DNA of 64,000 bases, from positions 2,950,001 to 3,014,000 of the forward strand of contig JALMGJ010000006.1 in NCBI GenBank assembly GCA_023362775.1, in the 5' to 3' direction. The position numbers and the translations under genes were made by a program. Below the pieces are notes generated by a model. It worked only from the letters and a program-made list of their open reading frames with translations. It ran no database searches and had not been told where the DNA came from. Shown here one piece after another: positions 41,401-46,221 of the stretch (positions within the stretch are counted from its first letter, which is position 1; every line of letters begins with the position of its first letter). Source of the DNA: Charina bottae. Its lineage: Eukaryota; Chordata; Lepidosauria; Squamata; Charinaidae.

Positions 41401-42759
41401 CTGAGAGCTTTTTTTAAAGAAATCTCTATGGTTCTTTTGTTGAACAGAAAGACCTGCAGCTAATCATGCCCTGGAGAGGAATGCCAAGCTATTTTCGTTT
41501 CTCCTATCCACCACTGAATTAAACAGCGACCACACCACCAATAAGCCATACAAAATCTCACGTGTACGTATTTAGCAGACCCTATTCTTTGTCTCAAAAA
41601 ATACTGTGATCTTTTAGCATCACAAGCAACAAAGTGAACAGAAACTGGGGGAAGGTAGATGAGAGAAAGACTAGGTCACAGTGGGGCTCATCTCCCCATA
41701 ATCTAGCTGCCTTTTCAAAATTTATATATAATGAGAATTTTTGTCACTGAACAGCTGGAGTTCTAGCCTGCTCTCAAATCAGTAGAAATTAACCATCAAA
41801 TGCAATTTGTATTTGAGGGAGGACATGCATATGCAATTCGAGGATAAAAATAGCTTTGATTCCAGAGCAATCACGAGCCACTTCCTATTTATTAAAAACA
41901 ACGTTTTAAAAAAGGTCTACGCACATTATCGAAGACTGGTTTTGTTTTTCAAACAAAACAGAGAGAGCTAAAACAGGGGGCTGAAAACATCATGCACTGC
42001 CTTAAAATAATAATTTGACCCCAGCAAACCTAATCTATATAAGTTTGTTTTATCTCTCAAAACTAAATGCTATTTGTAACCCCCTCACCCCACCACTACC
42101 TAATTCCTTCACAATTAAATTCCCCAGGGAGTGGTTAGCACATTCAATAAACATCTTGGAGTGCATTTCGGCTGACTATGTCAATTGCAACCAATCTGTC
42201 TTCCCCTCCCCACCACCTGATAAACAGAACTATTAACACAACAATTCTATAAACAAATCCACTATAATAATTCAGAAGCTTCCAAGACTACAAAAATATA
42301 GATAAATACACAAACACGCAGACGGTAAAATCTTATTAGGCCAGGAAAGAAATATGATAGGGGGAAAAAATCCCTTTCCTTTAGAAAGGGGCAAAAGAAA
42401 TCTACAGTGAAGTGTTACATAAACAAAAAAAGCAGCAGGACGATGGGAGAAGAGGGGCCACGGGTTTCGGCATCATTTCAATCCTCTTTCACCATGGCTA
42501 CCCCAGGCCCACTGACCAGGTTTAATTTCTAACCCCAGCCCCCCCCCCCTTTTGCTGGCACCAGAACCTTCCCGAGCAGCAGCCTAGAACTAAATCGAGT
42601 AACTAGTAACACACCACCAGAAGCCGATCACCGGATTGTAACTGTCAACAACCTGCCCCCCCCCCCGTCCTCCCCAACTAATTCTGGCCCACTGCTCACC
42701 CCTCCCCAGTCAGTCTATATTCAAAGTAGCTGTTGCAGGTGGAAGCTGTGGGAGGGGAT

Positions 42760-42796
<37 letters not shown>

Positions 42797-44153
42797 ATGG
42801 CTGTCATAGTATCTGAAAAGGGAAGAGCTATTCAAAACTGTGATGGAGGCAGGCAGAAAAAGGCCATATTTCTCTCCCCTCCCCATCCATACTGTGTTGT
42901 TTAATATAAGGGAAATTCTTTGGCAATGCCCCCACGACAAGAGGGGATGTGAAGGACAATAAAATCCCCCCCCAGCCCCAAAGAGTGTGTCTCTGCCCTC
43001 TGCAATAGGGAGAAGTCTTGTGATCCCCCCCAAGCAGGTTTCTATAGGGAGAAACTGATGTTGAGGGGGTGGGGGGCAGCTGCTGGCTGGGGAAGGTGAC
43101 TATAGGTGGGGTTCCATTATTTGCTCATTTGTGAGGAGGGGGGGATTGACACCTCAGCAATTTCCAGAGCAAAGGGGGAGGAGGAAAGGGGAAAAAACTG
43201 TTTTTAAAAGGTCTCTATTTGCTGGCAAAGCAAAAGGAGGAGATTTCCTACAGGAACTGATGTGTTGTTGACACCGAGCAGAAGGGAAAATGTCTCCCAT
43301 TCTGTCTGGGGAGGGGGAAGAGAGTCTCAACCCGCCCCCCCCCCAAAAAGGGGGAAATGGCTCAGGATGATCCCCACGGATCTGCCCTTGCTGGAAAGTG
43401 TGGGCTGGCTGGGGAGGGGTCTTCCAAGACGGCTGGCTGCCCTTCTCCTGGAAGTTGAGGCCTCTCTGGGTTTACCTGAAATGGATATTCCTGAAGGGTG
43501 TTTGGAGGGGGGGGGAAGATTTTGCTCTCTCGCTCAAAGGATTTCTTCTGGGCTTTCTTAACAGGGACCCTCCCCACTTAAAAAGCCCTCCTGGGCCAAG
43601 GAAAAGTTACCCCTCACCAGCTCTCTGCCTCCCCCTGCCCATTAAACACCAGGTGACCCCCTTCCTCAGGCCTCTTCCAAACCTCTGACCCTTGCCCCCC
43701 CCAGGTTGCCAGCGACTCCTCTGCAAAGGGGCTGGTTCCCCCTCTTTGAGGGGTATTTCCTGGGGGGCACCCAGAAAACGGGCCCAATGCTTCCACCCCA
43801 AGAGCCAGGAGGTTTGCCATGGGGGGGGGGGGAGGCAGGGCCTGTTCCCCAGCCTGTAGCTGGGGGGGTCCAGGAGTTTTCATTCAACCCTAGCAACTGG
43901 ACCCCCCCCCCCGCGCCAAGGGTCTCCCCGAGACCCCCGCCTGCCCCCTCCCCTCCCAGCCCGTCTCCCTTTCATTGCTTCTGCAAGGGGCGGCTTCTCC
44001 GCCATTCCCCGAGGAGGGGGCTTCCCAGCTGCCCCCCCACAGCCACGGGGGGCAGGGGAGGCCCCTCCTCACCCCCCAGGCCCCCCTCCAGGAAGGATAC
44101 AGCTTGACCACGTCGGTGTCCATCCGCCTCTTGCCGGGGCTGGGGGAGGACAT
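1639..44153 (-). CDS. UBE2H: UBE2H, ubiquitin-conjugating enzyme E2 H, 5' part of gene (exons 1-4 of more)
   Basis: UBE2H takes ubiquitin from E1 onto a cysteine and passes it to substrates, notably with the CTLH/GID (MAEA-RMND5A) E3 ligase; it acts in nucleus and cytosol. Four coding exons are visible on the minus strand: 44101-44153, 7647-7723, 6536-6610 and 1639-1678. All splice sites are GT-AG and the phases join cleanly: CT|T, GGA A|CA, ATA G|GA and an open phase after GC. Together they encode residues 1-82, covering the N-terminal helix, the first beta strands and the HPN motif (His76-Pro77-Asn78). From memory of the human protein (183 aa) every visible residue is identical. Catalytic Cys87 and the acidic C-terminal tail are not in the window. 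The body of the interval is intron, with intron 1 about 36.4 kb. Identity is very sure. Confidence 0.97.
1679..2892. other. UBE2H intron 3, part left of the L1
   Basis: About 1.2 kb of intron with no recognised gene or element. Confidence 0.6.
2893..6512 (+). mobile_element. 5'-truncated L1 LINE, antisense in UBE2H intron 3
   Basis: A non-LTR retrotransposon copy starting just after the endonuclease domain, followed by the complete RT to C-terminal region, a 3'UTR of about 590 bp with an 8-9 nt G run near 5961, an AATAAA at 6473-6478 and a 16-nt poly(A) at 6497-6512. The sense strand is strongly A-rich, typical of L1. I could not identify a target-site duplication: the flank after the tail (GACGGCGATTTTCAC) has no visible match at the left boundary. 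The exact left end is uncertain by about ten bases. Confidence 0.9.
2904..5921 (+). CDS. L1 ORF2 fragment: reverse transcriptase and C-terminal domain, no endonuclease
   Basis: An uninterrupted 1005-codon frame. It starts in the linker that follows the AP endonuclease in L1 ORF2 (motif [10 protein letters not shown]), so roughly the first quarter of a usual ~1250-1300 aa ORF2 is missing. RT motifs are all present: [23 protein letters not shown] with Asp353, [12 protein letters not shown], and the catalytic FADD at 453-456, then KYLGIQI. The C-terminal zinc-knuckle-like motif is CX2CX8HX4C (Cys873, Cys876, His885, Cys890). The frame stays open upstream of the ATG to about 2859, so the ATG is internal and not a native start. 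The lack of any stop or frameshift suggests a young insertion. Without the endonuclease it should not be self-mobile. Confidence 0.93.
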   Translation: MNENILKDNKNVEDLEKKLQEFLKWNMNNEVSIEKVWETSKAFMRGNLISKNKYIKNRFKKKLETLMNQIKEKELELQKNKKRKKEKEEIMNQIKWLQSHLKIELTEELDKKLKFIKQRNFEQANKPGKWLMYKLRKEKEKRIINKIKNKNMEFTYNEDIKRVFFDYYTNLYQEQKTPADKVEEYIKNCNIEKLTEEDKELTNHNITTQEIREAIKKLKVNKAPGTDGLTADYYKKLQEQLIKPLEEMFNSILQGSEIPESWKEANITLIPKENQDPTDCKNYRPISLLNNDYKIFTIILAERLKKFLQKTIKQDQNGFLPTRQIKDNIRNVIDLIEYAKVHNEKQITLLFLDAEKAFDNVNWNFMFKVLEKKDFGNKFINAIKAIYRIQKARIIVNDELTQECKIMKGTRQGCPISPLLFILVLEVLLDEIRKDQEIEGIKIKKEEYKLKAFADDLVITLQNPINSITKLISKLQEYGEVSGFKINKEKTKMINLNMPKVEIDKIEQISGFQNVKKIKYLGIQITNNNLDLYKNNYESLWKEIKKDLEKWANLQISLLGRIATIKMNILPRFLYLFQTIPITIKDQIFTKWQREITKFIWQKKKPRIKLKYLQDTKNRGGLAMPDLKLYYETCGLIWIRDWIKLEDGKTINLEGHDNRYGWHGYMWHNRCKVHKLFNNHIIRKSLLKIWNKYKKTLLPGLPLWVSPQEAGARMGNQTDKDFIKYQNLLKMEGNNYRLKTREELENENIMCHWFTYFQLKEQYKIDNKNFQFIKDQNNWDNILERDNDHLISKIYKILLEMKTKDIKIKNYMKKWEEDLGIEITYEQWQKIWSKNIKFTLSNSLRENIYKMIYRWYLSPEVLFKSKIRNTNVCWKCKKKRGSFYHIWWQCDKARKYWTKINTYIKEMLGKDIQMKPEIYLLGKTDDIMNKRQKTLFLYLSTAARVKYAQLWKEENIPTKEDWIMKLMELMQADRLTNLIKGKEIGKHKEIWDPFTEYLKKEYNIK
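6536..6610 (-). CDS. UBE2H: UBE2H coding exon 3
   Basis: Seventy-five bases that complete Thr44, encode residues 45-68 ([17 protein letters not shown], then PFKSPSI) and leave one base of Gly69. The acceptor is CCAATTGCAG and the donor ATAG|GTAAGAG. An antisense L1 insertion ends only 23 nt into the following intron. The donor itself is intact and strong. Confidence 0.97.
   Translation of the reverse strand, partial: HRMKVACGKLGWTFLTNTPSNPPL
6611..7646. other. UBE2H intron 2
   Basis: Just over 1 kb of non-coding sequence with short A and T homopolymers (for example near 7250-7270). No transposon or RNA gene recognised. Confidence 0.7.
7647..7723 (-). CDS. UBE2H: UBE2H coding exon 2
   Basis: Seventy-seven bases that finish Leu18 and encode residues 19-43 plus one base of Thr44. 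The peptide starts [15 protein letters not shown] and ends VVKFYGPQG. The acceptor reads CCTTCAG before T-ATT-GAG and the donor reads GGAA|GTATGT. This is the beta-sheet start of the UBC fold. Confidence 0.97.
7724..8815. other. UBE2H intron 1, exon-2-proximal segment
   Basis: No recognised element or exon. Open frames here have no recognisable protein content. Confidence 0.5.
8816..9060 (-). mobile_element. L2/CR1-group LINE 3' fragment
   Basis: On the minus strand a coding remnant reads [20 protein letters not shown], similar to TFRRNLKTWFCHLAWG in the longer copy at 56.9 kb, followed by a 3'UTR with the GCCCAGAGTCACAGCAG..GATGGGCGG hairpin and an AAAT-type tail (seen as TATTTATTTATT at 8823). 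Confidence 0.65.
9061..12157. other. UBE2H intron 1 segment with scattered LINE tails
   Basis: Mostly unassigned. Contains a CAT/ATC run near 10065-10082, short L2-like tails near 10085-10120 and 10400-10480 (TATTTATTTGG next to GCAGCCACCTGACT), and an L2-like tail with GCCCAGAGTCCCCCGG..GATGGGCAG at about 12000-12065 ending in AAATAAATAAAT. No gene seen. Confidence 0.5.
12158..12272. mobile_element. Palindromic hAT-type MITE, family 1
   Basis: CAGTGTTTCTCAACC at the left, inverted copy at the right. Flanks are GTCTAGAG and CTCTAGAG (7 of 8). Both arms carry the variant ACTTGAAGATG. Confidence 0.85.
12273..14429. other. UBE2H intron 1 segment
   Basis: Homopolymer C run near 12654-12665 and an L2-like tail near 13725-13790 (ACCACCTAGAGGG..TTAATAAATAAGG). 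Otherwise unassigned. Confidence 0.45.
14430..14586. mobile_element. Palindromic hAT-type MITE, family 1 (rearranged)
   Basis: Contains left-arm, partial second left-arm (TTTAAAGATGTGTGGACTTC at about 14499) and right-arm sequence, so the centre has an extra arm fragment. Terminal bases are degraded and no clean target duplication is seen. Confidence 0.75.
15245..15665. mobile_element. TA-flanked MITE (CAGGTAGTCCTC family), copy A
   Basis: About 421 bp. Starts CAGGTAGTCCTCACTTACTG and ends GTGAGGACTATCTG, the inverse of the start. The interior is rich in GGTCGCTAAG/CTTAATGAC-type words shared with copies B-D. The left flank is TA, the right flank AA. Likely Tc1/mariner-derived and non-autonomous. 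Confidence 0.8.
15907..16042 (+). mobile_element. tRNA-derived SINE, interrupted by a Penelope-like insertion
   Basis: Pol III-type boxes: A-box-like TAGTGTAGTGGTT at 15919-15931 and B-box-like GGTTTGAATCC at 15961-15971. The body then reads GGGGTCCTTGGGCAAAGACC. It is cut at TGCCTACCTCAA (16031-16042), which reappears at 16583-16594 after the inserted element. Family not named. Confidence 0.7.
16043..16582 (+). mobile_element. Penelope-like element, 3' part with GIY-YIG C-terminus
   Basis: Opens in the GIY-YIG endonuclease tail ([20 protein letters not shown]), continues with [20 protein letters not shown] and [20 protein letters not shown] to a stop near 16368, then a 3' tail with the hammerhead-like segment at 16464-16493. 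It is flanked by a 12-bp direct repeat, TGCCTACCTCAA. The reverse transcriptase and the GIY-YIG catalytic half are missing, so it is a 5'-truncated dead copy. Confidence 0.85.
16464..16493 (+). ncRNA. Hammerhead-like ribozyme core in Penelope tail (candidate)
   Basis: CTGAAGA (16464-16470), a hairpin with stem GCTCC/GGAGC (16472-16476 and 16485-16489), then GAAA (16490-16493). This is the order of the conserved hammerhead core, with one extra A before stem II. Penelope-like elements are known to carry hammerhead motifs. Cleavage activity and the other stems are not established. Confidence 0.45.
16618..17185 (+). pseudogene. Non-LTR retrotransposon C-terminal remnant with restriction-like endonuclease (R2/R4-type)
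   Basis: The frame 16868-17179 (103 codons) reads [20 protein letters not shown], then [40 protein letters not shown] and [20 protein letters not shown]. This pattern is familiar from the C-terminal end of site-specific-type LINEs whose endonuclease is PD-(D/E)XK-like. Just upstream the expected HNxPDIVVVD is seen as [10 protein letters not shown], as if one codon and the Pro-Asp were lost. Upstream sequence has lost its frame. Clade assignment (R4/Dong versus R2) is uncertain. Confidence 0.6.
17188..20182. other. UBE2H intron 1 segment
   Basis: Contains the CA repeat, a G run at 17693-17703 and a half-arm of the family 1 hAT MITE at about 17889-17932 (GTGTGGACTTCAACTCCCAG). The rest is unassigned. 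Confidence 0.5.
17454..17495. repeat. (CA)n microsatellite
   Basis: About 20 uninterrupted CA units. Open frames across it on both strands are simple-repeat artefacts. Confidence 0.95.
20183..20317. mobile_element. Palindromic hAT-type MITE, family 1 (near-perfect hairpin)
   Basis: Two arms of about 67 bp that differ at only one position by eye. Both carry variants not typical of the family: TTCAAACTTGG, CTTTTAGACGCGTGGGC. Flanking 8-mers (CCTTAAAT and CGTTAGAC) match only partly. Confidence 0.85.
21767..21840 (+). repeat. L2-like LINE 3' tail
   Basis: GCCCAGGGTCCCT repeated twice, then GAGGGAGATGGGCGGTAATA and ATAAATATGATAAATAAAC. Same hairpin-plus-AAAT-tail layout as elsewhere in the window. 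Confidence 0.6.
21940..22006. mobile_element. Short hAT-type MITE, family 1 (internally deleted)
   Basis: Only 67 bp: CAGGGTTTTTCAACCTCGGG at the left and its inverse at the right, without the CCAGAATTCC core. Flanks CTCTAGAT and ATCTAGAT (7 of 8). Confidence 0.8.
22268..22689. mobile_element. TA-flanked MITE (CAGGTAGTCCTC family), copy B
   Basis: About 422 bp from CAGGTAGTCCTCGACTTACG to TTGAGGACTATCTG, with TA on both sides. The interior includes a poly-G run near 22577. Non-coding. Confidence 0.85.
22690..24875. other. UBE2H intron 1 segment
   Basis: A G run near 22933, an A-rich/purine-rich stretch at 23755-23835 and an AACC/GGTT-rich repeat near 24745-24865. No gene seen. Confidence 0.45.
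24876..25010. mobile_element. Palindromic hAT-type MITE, family 1
   Basis: CAGTGTTTCTCAACCTCGGC to the inverse GAGGTTGAGAAACACTG. Arms share TTTAAGACGTGTGG. Flanking 8-mers CCGTAATG and ATGTAACG agree poorly. Confidence 0.85.
26042..26437. mobile_element. TA-flanked MITE (CAGGTAGTCCTC family), copy C
   Basis: Starts CAGGTAGTCCTCGCTTAACG and ends AACGAGGACTACCTCG, flanked by TA on both sides. The last two bases differ from the consensus end. Confidence 0.82.
26440..29481. other. UBE2H intron 1 segment
   Basis: About 3 kb, largely without recognised elements, apart from an AACC/GGTT-rich repeat near 27370-27540. Open frames here are short and not recognisable. Confidence 0.45.
29482..29790. 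mobile_element. hAT-type non-autonomous element, family 2 (309 bp)
   Basis: Starts CAGCCTTTCTCAACTTTTTG and ends GGCTGAGAAACCCTG, with a perfect 8-bp duplication ATATAGAA on both sides. Internal TGGAGGAACCCTTG/CACGGAACCCTGG words are inverted subterminal repeats. No transposase. Confidence 0.85.
30583..30722. mobile_element. Probable MITE (CTCCAGATGT-type inverted repeat)
   Basis: CGTTCCCCAACTCATCACTC with CCAGATGTCTGG at the left and GCATCTGGAGG..GGTTAGGGGAGGTGCTG at the right form an imperfect inverted repeat. Similar left ends lie at about 31080 and 35965. Boundaries not exact. Confidence 0.5.
31191..31739 (-). mobile_element. BovB (RTE-clade LINE) 3' fragment
   Basis: The minus-strand frame 31739-31206 (177 codons) includes [60 protein letters not shown] and [14 protein letters not shown]. 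This is the well-known C-terminal end of BovB. The 3' end reads GACTAAACGACTGAACAAC with CAA repeats. The 5' part (EN and RT) is missing. It differs from the RTE copy at 59 kb, so it is a separate lineage. Confidence 0.93.
31749..31875. mobile_element. Palindromic hAT-type MITE, family 1, next to BovB
   Basis: AGTGTTTTTCAACCTTGGC at the left, inverted copy at the right, core CCAGAATTCC. It starts about 10 bp from the truncated end of the BovB fragment. No clean duplication seen. Confidence 0.75.
32199..32268. mobile_element. Half of a family 1 hAT MITE
   Basis: Only the centre and right arm: GCTGGCTGGGGAATTCTGGG to GGTTGAGAAACACGG. The left arm is absent. Confidence 0.75.
33545..33665 (-). 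mobile_element. Penelope-type terminal repeat with hammerhead-like core (candidate)
   Basis: On the minus strand: CATCTGATGAAGTAGCC, then CAGCTCACGAAAGC, TTTTAATAAAATTTATTAG and a CCACCGTAGAC end. CTGATGA (complement of 33647-33653) and GAAA (complement of 33626-33629) bracket a decayed hairpin. Related sequence lies at 53.2-53.45 kb. Assignment to Penelope-like elements is by resemblance. Confidence 0.5.
34017..34150. mobile_element. Palindromic hAT-type MITE, family 1, perfect TSD
   Basis: CAGTGTTTCTCAACCTTAGC to the inverse at 34150, flanked on both sides by CTCTAGAC. Confidence 0.9.
34794..34860. mobile_element. Half of a family 1 hAT MITE
   Basis: Left arm only: CAGTGTTTCTCAACCTTGGC through CCCCAGCCAGCC. 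The inverted partner is missing. Confidence 0.75.
35281..35745 (+). mobile_element. CR1-group LINE 3' fragment
   Basis: Characteristic words of the CR1 3' region: CACTTCTTCACGCAGTGG, TTCCCACAGGATGCGG, CACCAACTTGCATGGCTTTA, CAGAGGCATCTGGCTGGC and TGATTCAGCAGGGCTGTTCT. No open frame of note, so a decayed copy. Confidence 0.8.
35960..36045. mobile_element. MITE-like half element
   Basis: CACCTTTCCCCAACTACTTG with CTCCAGATGTGTCGG and CTGCAACTCCCAGAATTCC: related to, but distinct from, family 1. No inverted partner found. Confidence 0.5.
36050..37600. other. Repeat-poor, A/T-rich part of UBE2H intron 1
   Basis: No transposon recognised. Between about 36530 and 37060 there are many TAAT/ATTA cores (for example CAATTAATCAGC and CTCATTAATCGCAG). 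Could hold regulatory sequence, but there is no direct evidence. Confidence 0.4.
37604..37665 (+). repeat. L2-like LINE 3' tail with AAAT repeats
   Basis: ACCGCCCAGAGTCATTTG, TACGGGCGGTGAAG, then GATAAATAAATAAAAATAAA. It directly precedes a SINE. Confidence 0.6.
37677..38002 (+). mobile_element. Sauria-type tRNA-derived SINE
   Basis: About 326 bp. A-box-like TGGCTCAGCGG (37687-37697), B-box-like GGTTTGAAACC (about 37740-37750), a central conserved part and a tail with GAGTCGGACACGACT (37965-37979) ending AACCTTTACCTTTT. ACCTTT units and a BovB-like 3' tail are the hallmarks of Sauria SINEs. Looks full length. Confidence 0.88.
38005..42500. other. UBE2H intron 1, promoter-distal segment
   Basis: Mostly unassigned. 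Includes an L2-like tail near 38755-38815, a short CA run near 38728-38747, a G run near 39438, and near 40160-40260 a TATAAA-like word and AGCCAATCAG within 90 bp. No exon recognised. Confidence 0.4.
42501..43889. repeat. G/C homopolymer-rich promoter-flanking stretch with ATT microsatellite
   Basis: Repeated C or G runs of 8 or more (near 42541, 42657, 42968, 43336, 43509, 43821) and an (ATT)n array at about 42761-42794. The sequence is unique otherwise. Several overlapping open frames result from GC bias. Confidence 0.65.
44101..44153 (-). CDS. UBE2H: UBE2H coding exon 1
   Basis: Encodes residues 1-17 plus two bases of Leu18; the peptide begins [17 protein letters not shown]. The ATG is at 44153-44151 in a CACCATG context. 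The exon ends in AAGCT and the intron opens with GTATCC (44100 downward). The reading frame runs on beyond the donor into intron, so the long open frame to 43890 is read-through and not coding. The 5'UTR extends into the CpG island to the right; its start is not determined here. Confidence 0.97.
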
Positions 44154-44346
44154 GGTGCCCCCCCGGCCGGCGGCCCCTCCCGGGCGGAGTCTCGAGCGGC
44201 TGCCTCGCTCGGCCTGTCAGGACCCTTCGGCAGGCGGGGGGGCGCTTCGGCGGGGAGGGGCCCGCGGTGCGCCTGCGCGAAGGCCTCCCCTCGCGGCCCC
44301 TCCCTTCGCGAGCCGGCTCTTCCTGCCCCGCGGCTGCCCCCTCCCC

Positions 44347-44393
44347 GCCGCCGCCGCCGTTCGCTTCCTCCGCCGCCGCCGCCGCCGCCGCCG
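44347..44393. repeat. CCG/CGG trinucleotide repeats in UBE2H 5'UTR or proximal promoter
   Basis: Two short arrays: about four CCG units at 44347-44359 and eight uninterrupted units at 44370-44393. In the gene's direction they read CGG. They lie about 200-240 bp upstream of the ATG, so they are probably in the 5'UTR. Confidence 0.85.
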
Positions 44394-44486
44394 CGTCCCT
44401 TCAGCTTCCTGCGCCCGCCCGCTCCCCAATCGCTGCTTCTGCCTCGGCCGCTGGCTCGGCTCTGCCAAAGCCTCTCGCTGGGCTCC

Positions 44487-44494
44487 TGACGTCA
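44487..44494. promoter_or_regulatory. Full palindromic CRE (TGACGTCA)
   Basis: A perfect TGACGTCA, the CREB/ATF binding octamer, about 335 bp upstream of the UBE2H ATG. A related TGACCTCA lies at 44502-44509. Site identity is seen; use by CREB/ATF is inferred from the sequence only. Confidence 0.7.
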
Positions 44495-44527
44495 CCTACA
44501 GTGACCTCACCGCCCGGAGCTCACCTC

Positions 44528-44532
44528 ATTGG
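44528..44532 (-). promoter_or_regulatory. Inverted CCAAT box (NF-Y type)
   Basis: ATTGG on the plus strand gives CCAAT in the gene's direction, in the context CCAACCAATGAG. It sits about 34 bp upstream of the CRE, a common NF-Y/CREB pairing in CpG-island promoters. Confidence 0.6.
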
Positions 44533-44543
44533 TTGGTGGAGAG

Positions 44544-44553
44544 CCCCGCCCCC
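44544..44553 (-). promoter_or_regulatory. GC box (Sp/KLF type)
   Basis: CCCCGCCCCC on the plus strand, GGGGGCGGGG in gene direction, just upstream of the CCAAT box. Confidence 0.55.
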
Positions 44554-44660
44554 GTCTCGGCGACCGCCTTCCCCGCAGGGCAAGCCGGGAGAGGTAGTCC
44601 GCCGCCGCTGGGGCGCGGGGCCTCGGGCAGGCCTCCCCCATTGGACGCGGGTTCGAGTCC

Positions 44661-45460
44661 AGCCCTTGTCCCTTTTTTGGGGGGGGGCTTCTTTAACTAA
44701 CCTCCTGCTCCAACTACGAGCTCCTGAACGTGTTTGGACGCAGCCCTCGTCCATGAGTGAACTACCAGTCGGTACCTCTGGGCATGTGCAGAGTGCCCAG
44801 AACCTGGCCAGAGGAGGAAGTCCACCAAGCTGGATTCCGGGGGTGCCCAGCACTTGCAGCCTCACCTTTGGTTTGAAACCTCATGATGTGATGTTCTGCA
44901 GGCAGGCAACAGGGCCTCTGAACATAGGAAGAGTGCCAGCCCTTCTCCCTCTGCATTGTAAACCCTTCTGCAGTGTGGAATAAAGGGGCAGAGTTCCCTT
45001 GTTAGCAAATCAGGTTCAGCCTCACTGCAGACCAGCTGGAAAATTTCAAAGGGGCTTTGGAAGAATTCCAAGAAGCAGAAGACCTATTTCTGGGCTAAAA
45101 CGACCGATTGCACCTTGGCATAATTGCCTTTCCAGACCGCAAAATGCAAAATCCTGGCAGTGCGAGGGGGGCTTGGTTCCCCCAAGGCTGTTTCTATCAA
45201 CTGGCCAGAGGTTTTGGCTGCAAAGCAATGCATGGAAAGAAGGTCCTCGGTGGGCAACGCCTGGCCCTTTTTGTGCAGGATGAATACACCGGTCTGGCCT
45301 CGGAGTTCCCTTGTCTTCAGCTCTCCCCAAAGAGCCCCCCAATATATGGGGATCCCCAAGACCCTCTCCTCCAAAATCTTGGTGTTCTTTCGCTGGGTTT
45401 CATTGCTCCAACTGCTAGAGCTGCCAGCCACCCAAAAAGTTGGCCACGTAAATCAGGAGT
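44661..45460. other. Upstream flank of UBE2H
   Basis: Falls off the CpG island. Several overlapping open frames up to 198 codons, none recognisable, on both strands. No second CpG-island gene start is evident. Confidence 0.4.
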
Positions 45461-45605
45461 GTCAGCCATGTATGGTCAAAAAAGTCAATATGGCAGCTGC
45501 AGCAATGTAATGGAAGCTCTGCCTGTTTTTATAATCAATGCATCCATTCTATTGCACTGTTGTGGCTGCCATCTTGACTTTTTTGACCATACCCTGCTGA
45601 CTGAA
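45461..45605. mobile_element. MITE, family 3 (GGTCAAAAAAGTCAA inverted repeat)
   Basis: GTATGGTCAAAAAAGTCAAT at the left and CATCTTGACTTTTTTGACC with ATAC at the right are inverted copies around a unique centre. Related to the element at 58099 with a clear target duplication. Confidence 0.7.
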
Positions 45606-45729
45606 AGGCCATATTCAGTAAGTCACACCAGCATACTTTTTCTCATAGTCAAAATCCCCTTGGACATCATTGGAGCCTATTGGATCCTGCAAATGATCAA
45701 TTAATTGAAACGCAATGTGGGGAGATTCG

Positions 45730-45900
45730 AGATTGGTCAAACGAATCATGTCTTTACGGAACATGGAACAGAACTGTGGAACTCACTGCCCCTTGATTGG
45801 TGGTGGCCACCAACTTGGATGGGTTTACAAGGGGACTGCGCCAATTAATGGAGGATCGTGGGTTCCTCATAGTACTGTTATGATCCCTGGTGGTCAACCT
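45730..45900 (+). mobile_element. CR1-group LINE 3' fragment (short)
   Basis: GAACTGTGGAACTCACTGCC followed by GGTGGCCACCAACTTGGATG, the same region of CR1 as in the longer copy at 35.3 kb. Confidence 0.7.
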
Positions 45901-46115
45901 TCTTGGTGAGTGACAATGGGAGCGGATAGTTATCTTTTTCTCCATGTTTGTGAATTTCTGACATCCAGCTGGTCAACCACTGGAGATCACAGAATGATGG
46001 ATGATGAAGGTTGGCCTCTTTCAACCTTGTTTGTTGACCTCCATTAGACACGTGTTTTGGGCACAAAGGACAGAACAGAACCAATGAACCTCTCTAATAA
46101 AAAAGTCTTTTAATG

Positions 46116-46221
46116 AAGTGTTTCTCAACCTGAGCAATTTTAAGAAGTGTGGACTTCAACTCCCAGAATTCTGGGAGTTGAAGTCCACACTTCTTCAAAT
46201 TGCTCAGGTTGAGAAACACTG
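46116..46221. mobile_element. Palindromic hAT-type MITE, family 1
   Basis: AAGTGTTTCTCAACCTGAGC (first base changed from C) to the inverse ending CACTG. Flanks TTTTAATG and CTTTAATG (7 of 8). The two arms meet directly at CCAGAATTCTGG. Both arms share CTGAGCAATTT and AAGAAGTGTGG. Confidence 0.88.

Larger units (their letters stand above)
43890..44660 (-). promoter_or_regulatory. UBE2H: UBE2H CpG-island promoter and 5'UTR
   Basis: A GC-rich, CpG-rich block around exon 1 that contrasts with the A/T-richer flanks. Upstream of the ATG (to the right) lie CCG/CGG runs, then a full CRE, a second TGACCTCA site, an inverted CCAAT box and GC boxes, with no obvious TATA box. This is the usual layout of a housekeeping promoter with dispersed start sites. 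Long open frames on both strands here reflect GC bias and are not genes. The transcription start is not resolved; it probably lies between the CGG repeat and the CRE. Confidence 0.85.

Noticed and set aside
43890..44100. Extension of the UBE2H exon 1 frame beyond residue 17
   Set aside because: A GT donor at 44100-44099 and the exact phase match with exon 2 show this is intron read-through.
43706..44983. Several long frames on both strands (up to about 240 codons) around the CpG island
   Set aside because: Low-complexity Pro/Arg/Gly/Ala content from GC bias and CCG repeats; they overlap the UBE2H promoter and exon 1 and show no domain.
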